A program made the position numbers and the translations under genes. From assembly GCA_007116865.1 (NCBI GenBank), contig SKHR01000038.1, positions 1 through 5,372 of the forward strand: a stretch of 5,372 bases of DNA, in the 5' to 3' direction. This stretch comes from Marinospirillum sp. (GTDB lineage: Bacteria; Pseudomonadota; Gammaproteobacteria; Pseudomonadales; Halomonadaceae). Below, one piece after another: positions 4,980 to 5,372 of this stretch (positions are counted from its first letter, which is position 1; the number at the start of each line of letters is the position of its first letter). The notes beneath the pieces were generated by a model that did no database searches, was not told the origin of the DNA, and was given only the letters and a program-made list of their open reading frames with translations.

Positions 4980-5372
4980 TCAACGCCCCCGCAAAAACAG
5001 CTGATCCAGATCCGCCAGGGTCATCTGAAACCAGGTCGGGCGGCCATGATTGCACTGATCGCTGCGCTCGGTCGACTCCATCGCCCGCAACAGGGCGTTC
5101 ATTTCAGTCAGGGTCAGCGCATCTCCAGCCCGAACCGAGGAGTGACAAGCCAGGGTTGCCAGCACTTCATGAATGGAAGCCTGCAAGCTCGACAGACTGC
5201 CAAAGTTTTGCAGCTCGGTTAAAAGCCGGGGAATCAACTGCTGACTGCGTGGCCGCGACAGGATCGCAGGCAGAGCACGCACGGCCAGGGTTTCCGGGCC
5301 GAGTGGCTGCAACTCCACACCCAACTGACTCAACACCTCGGCATGGGTTTCGGCAACCTCAACCAGCGTGGC
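4980..5372 (-). CDS. mutL: MutL, DNA mismatch repair protein (C-terminal fragment)
   Basis: The last 130 codons of mutL are present, and the frame is open to the right edge. The N-terminal GHKL ATPase domain and most of the rest lie outside the window. What is seen is the C-terminal dimerization domain: LGVELQPLGPETLAVRALPAIL (fragment residues 17-38), ACHSSVRAGD (75-84), TEMNALLRAME (89-99), then QCNHGRPTW (106-114) and LADLDQLFLRG. The ACH-SVRA and CNHGRP elements correspond to the ACR and C-P-H-GRP metal-binding motifs of endonuclease-type MutL, as in P. aeruginosa MutL and human PMS2; E. coli MutL lacks them. The DQHA-X2-E-X4-E motif would lie before this fragment. MutL links MutS mismatch recognition to strand incision. 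It is the most upstream gene seen and overlaps no neighbour, with one base to miaA. Confidence 0.96.
   Translation of the reverse strand, partial: ATLVEVAETHAEVLSQLGVELQPLGPETLAVRALPAILSRPRSQQLIPRLLTELQNFGSLSSLQASIHEVLATLACHSSVRAGDALTLTEMNALLRAMESTERSDQCNHGRPTWFQMTLADLDQLFLRGR

Overview
The window is a conserved gammaproteobacterial core operon read entirely on the minus strand. In transcription order (high to low coordinate) it carries the 3' end of mutL, then miaA, hfq, hflX, hflK, hflC and the 5' end of hisZ. Gene content, order and protein sequence all fit a gammaproteobacterium, with closest resemblance from memory to Pseudomonas and Oceanospirillales-type organisms rather than enterics. 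Three things support this: hisZ lies just after hflC, the MutL C-terminus is of the endonuclease type, and the Hfq body is Pseudomonas-like. Base composition is moderate to high G+C by eye. No mobile element, CRISPR array, tRNA, rRNA or sign of recent transfer is visible.

Layout: mutL (5372-4980, 5' end outside the window) is followed after one base by miaA (4978-3986, GTG start). An 81-base AT-rich gap (3985-3905) holds a perfect TATAAT box and the leader of hfq (3904-3668). Eighteen bases later comes hflX (3649-2354, TTG start). A 64-base gap precedes hflK (2289-1048). The hflK stop and the hflC start overlap as TGATG (hflC 1048-176). The 75-base gap between hflC and hisZ holds a strong GC hairpin that may be a terminator or attenuator. 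hisZ (100-1) runs off the left edge. No gene-free stretch exceeds 300 bases.

The genes link DNA repair (MutL), tRNA A37 prenylation (MiaA), sRNA-based regulation (Hfq), ribosome rescue or recycling (HflX), control of the FtsH membrane protease (HflK/HflC) and regulation of histidine biosynthesis (HisZ). They share transcription rather than one biochemical pathway.

This is an ordinary core region, and I found no previously undescribed system. Points worth a second look are Phe rather than Tyr at Hfq position 25, the very short acidic Hfq tail, A-rich triplets in the hfq leader, the TTG start of hflX with a poor ribosome binding site, the absence of the small DUF2065 gene between hflC and hisZ, and the hairpin there.
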